A DNA stretch of 6,615 bases from Thermomicrobiales bacterium (GTDB lineage Bacteria > Chloroflexota > Chloroflexia > Thermomicrobiales > UBA6265). Of the stretch, positions 6,355 through 6,615 are shown piece by piece (position 1 is the stretch's first letter; every line of letters begins with the position of its first letter). Both the position numbers and the translations under genes were made by a program. The DNA is taken from positions 1 to 6,615 of the forward strand of contig JAICJJ010000167.1 of the NCBI GenBank assembly GCA_025928535.1, written 5' to 3'. Under the pieces are notes generated by a model. The model was not told where the DNA came from, did not search any database, and saw only the letters and a list, made by a program, of their open reading frames with translations.

Positions 6355-6442
6355 GTCATCCTGACGAAGGAAGGATCTCGTCTCTCCTTTGGCCGTTGCA
6401 AGCAGGGGAGCCGAGATCCTTCGCCTGCGGGCTCAGGATGAC
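6355..6442. repeat. Palindromic intergenic element (REP/MITE-like)
   Basis: The outer arms GTCATCCTGA (6355-6364) and TCAGGATGAC (6433-6442) are perfect complements. The inner arms AAGGATCTCG (6371-6380) and CGAGATCCTT (6412-6421) are also perfect. CTCC (6384-6387) can pair with GGAG (6407-6410) near the tip. Elements with GTCATCCTGA...AAGGATCT arms recur between genes in many bacterial genomes, in my recollection including Chloroflexota. It starts 21 bp after the stop of the stator-like operon and may also end its transcripts. No transposase is encoded. Confidence 0.8.
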
Positions 6443-6478
6443 GGGGCGCGCGGGTCGCGCCGCCATGCCGAATTCGCA

Positions 6479-6487
6479 TGCTACGAT
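6479..6487 (+). promoter_or_regulatory. Weak extended -10 candidate
   Basis: TGC-TACGAT fits an extended -10 pattern 100 bases upstream of the GTG at 6587. No -35 is visible. It is a second, weaker option to the motif at 6537. Confidence 0.2.
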
Positions 6488-6536
6488 AGGATCGTTCCCG
6501 ACCGGTCTGCTTCCACTGCCGTCGCCGCCCGGGGCA

Positions 6537-6545
6537 TGGTATCAT
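6537..6545 (+). promoter_or_regulatory. Extended -10 promoter candidate for the right-edge gene
   Basis: TGG-TATCAT is an extended -10 lying 41 bases upstream of the GTG at 6587. Its predicted transcription start, near 6552, falls inside the palindrome cluster that follows. It shares ATGGTA with the motif at 3150-3155, which supports both. Confidence 0.45.
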
Positions 6546-6568
6546 TTGGGAAGTATTGGGATCCCAAA
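6545..6568. promoter_or_regulatory. Operator candidate: TTGGG/CCCAA palindrome at the transcription start
   Basis: TTGGGATCCCAA (6556-6567) is a perfect 12-base palindrome. A further TTTGGGA half-site at 6545-6551 repeats ATTGGGA (6555-6561) with a 10-base period, one helical turn, and also mirrors CCCAAA (6563-6568). It overlaps the predicted start point, the classic place for a repressor. A leader hairpin is the alternative. Confidence 0.45.
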
Positions 6569-6586
6569 CGCGGAAGGAACCGAACG

Positions 6587-6615
6587 GTGGGCAAATTGCC
6601 GGAGATCAGCGACGC
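6587..6615 (+). CDS. Start of an unidentified gene, cut by the window edge
   Basis: A GTG is preceded by GGAAGGA (6572-6578) at a spacing of 8 bases. The frame then reads MGKLPEISD before the edge. Nine whole codons are too few to identify a product. The ribosome site, the upstream extended -10 and the operator candidate together support a real start. Confidence 0.5.

Noticed and set aside
6355..6442. Intrinsic terminator as the sole explanation of the palindrome
   Set aside because: No T-tract follows on either strand, and the arms match a dispersed-repeat type; any terminator effect would be secondary.
1..6615. CRISPR array, tRNA or rRNA gene
   Set aside because: No regularly spaced direct repeats, tRNA cloverleaf or rRNA-like segments were found on either strand.

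Overview
The window is very GC-rich, densely coded bacterial DNA. It reads best as Chloroflexota or a similar high-GC lineage. The clues are GTG starts at three of the five genes whose starts are visible, a secreted-side linker rich in Ala, Thr and Gln behind a Pro/Thr hinge, extended -10 promoters, and an intergenic palindrome of the GTCATCCTGA...TCAGGATGAC type. The lineage is an inference; no rRNA or taxonomic marker gene is present.

Left half, minus strand (3083 down to 1). Three co-directional genes lie in transcription order with gaps of 70 and 79 bp. The first encodes a 476-residue helical-repeat protein, the second a 101-residue acidic beta-rich protein, and the third a protein that runs off the left edge. 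In the third, a RelE/ParE-like domain is followed by a UvrD/Rep-type helicase ATPase core with an intact Walker A. This helicase gene is easy to miss because its stop codon lies outside the window and a long spurious reading frame covers it on the other strand. A nested inverted repeat sits just after the stop of the middle gene.

Centre (3084-3289). A 206-bp divergent promoter region drives the two halves apart. It holds an extended -10 motif for the plus strand, a candidate -10 for the minus strand and two small stem-loops.

Right half, plus strand (3290-6333). A two-gene operon encodes a membrane pair. The first protein has two transmembrane helices and a long cytoplasmic coiled-coil tail. 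The second has one N-terminal transmembrane helix with a MotB-like Ala-Asp at its start, a roughly 240-residue Ala-rich helical stalk and a degenerate OmpA-like C-terminal domain. Together they look like an unusual ion-driven stator pair of the MotAB/ExbBD/ZorAB type, though the first protein has fewer membrane helices than known A subunits.

Right edge (6334-6615). An 88-bp palindromic repeat follows the operon. After it come two candidate promoters, a strong palindromic operator candidate and the first 29 bases of another gene.

Working hypothesis: a stator-like membrane pair divergent from a repeat-protein/helicase operon is reminiscent of Zorya-like anti-phage loci, which combine a stator with helicase or nuclease effectors. 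The sequence shows the parts; that they act together is inference.
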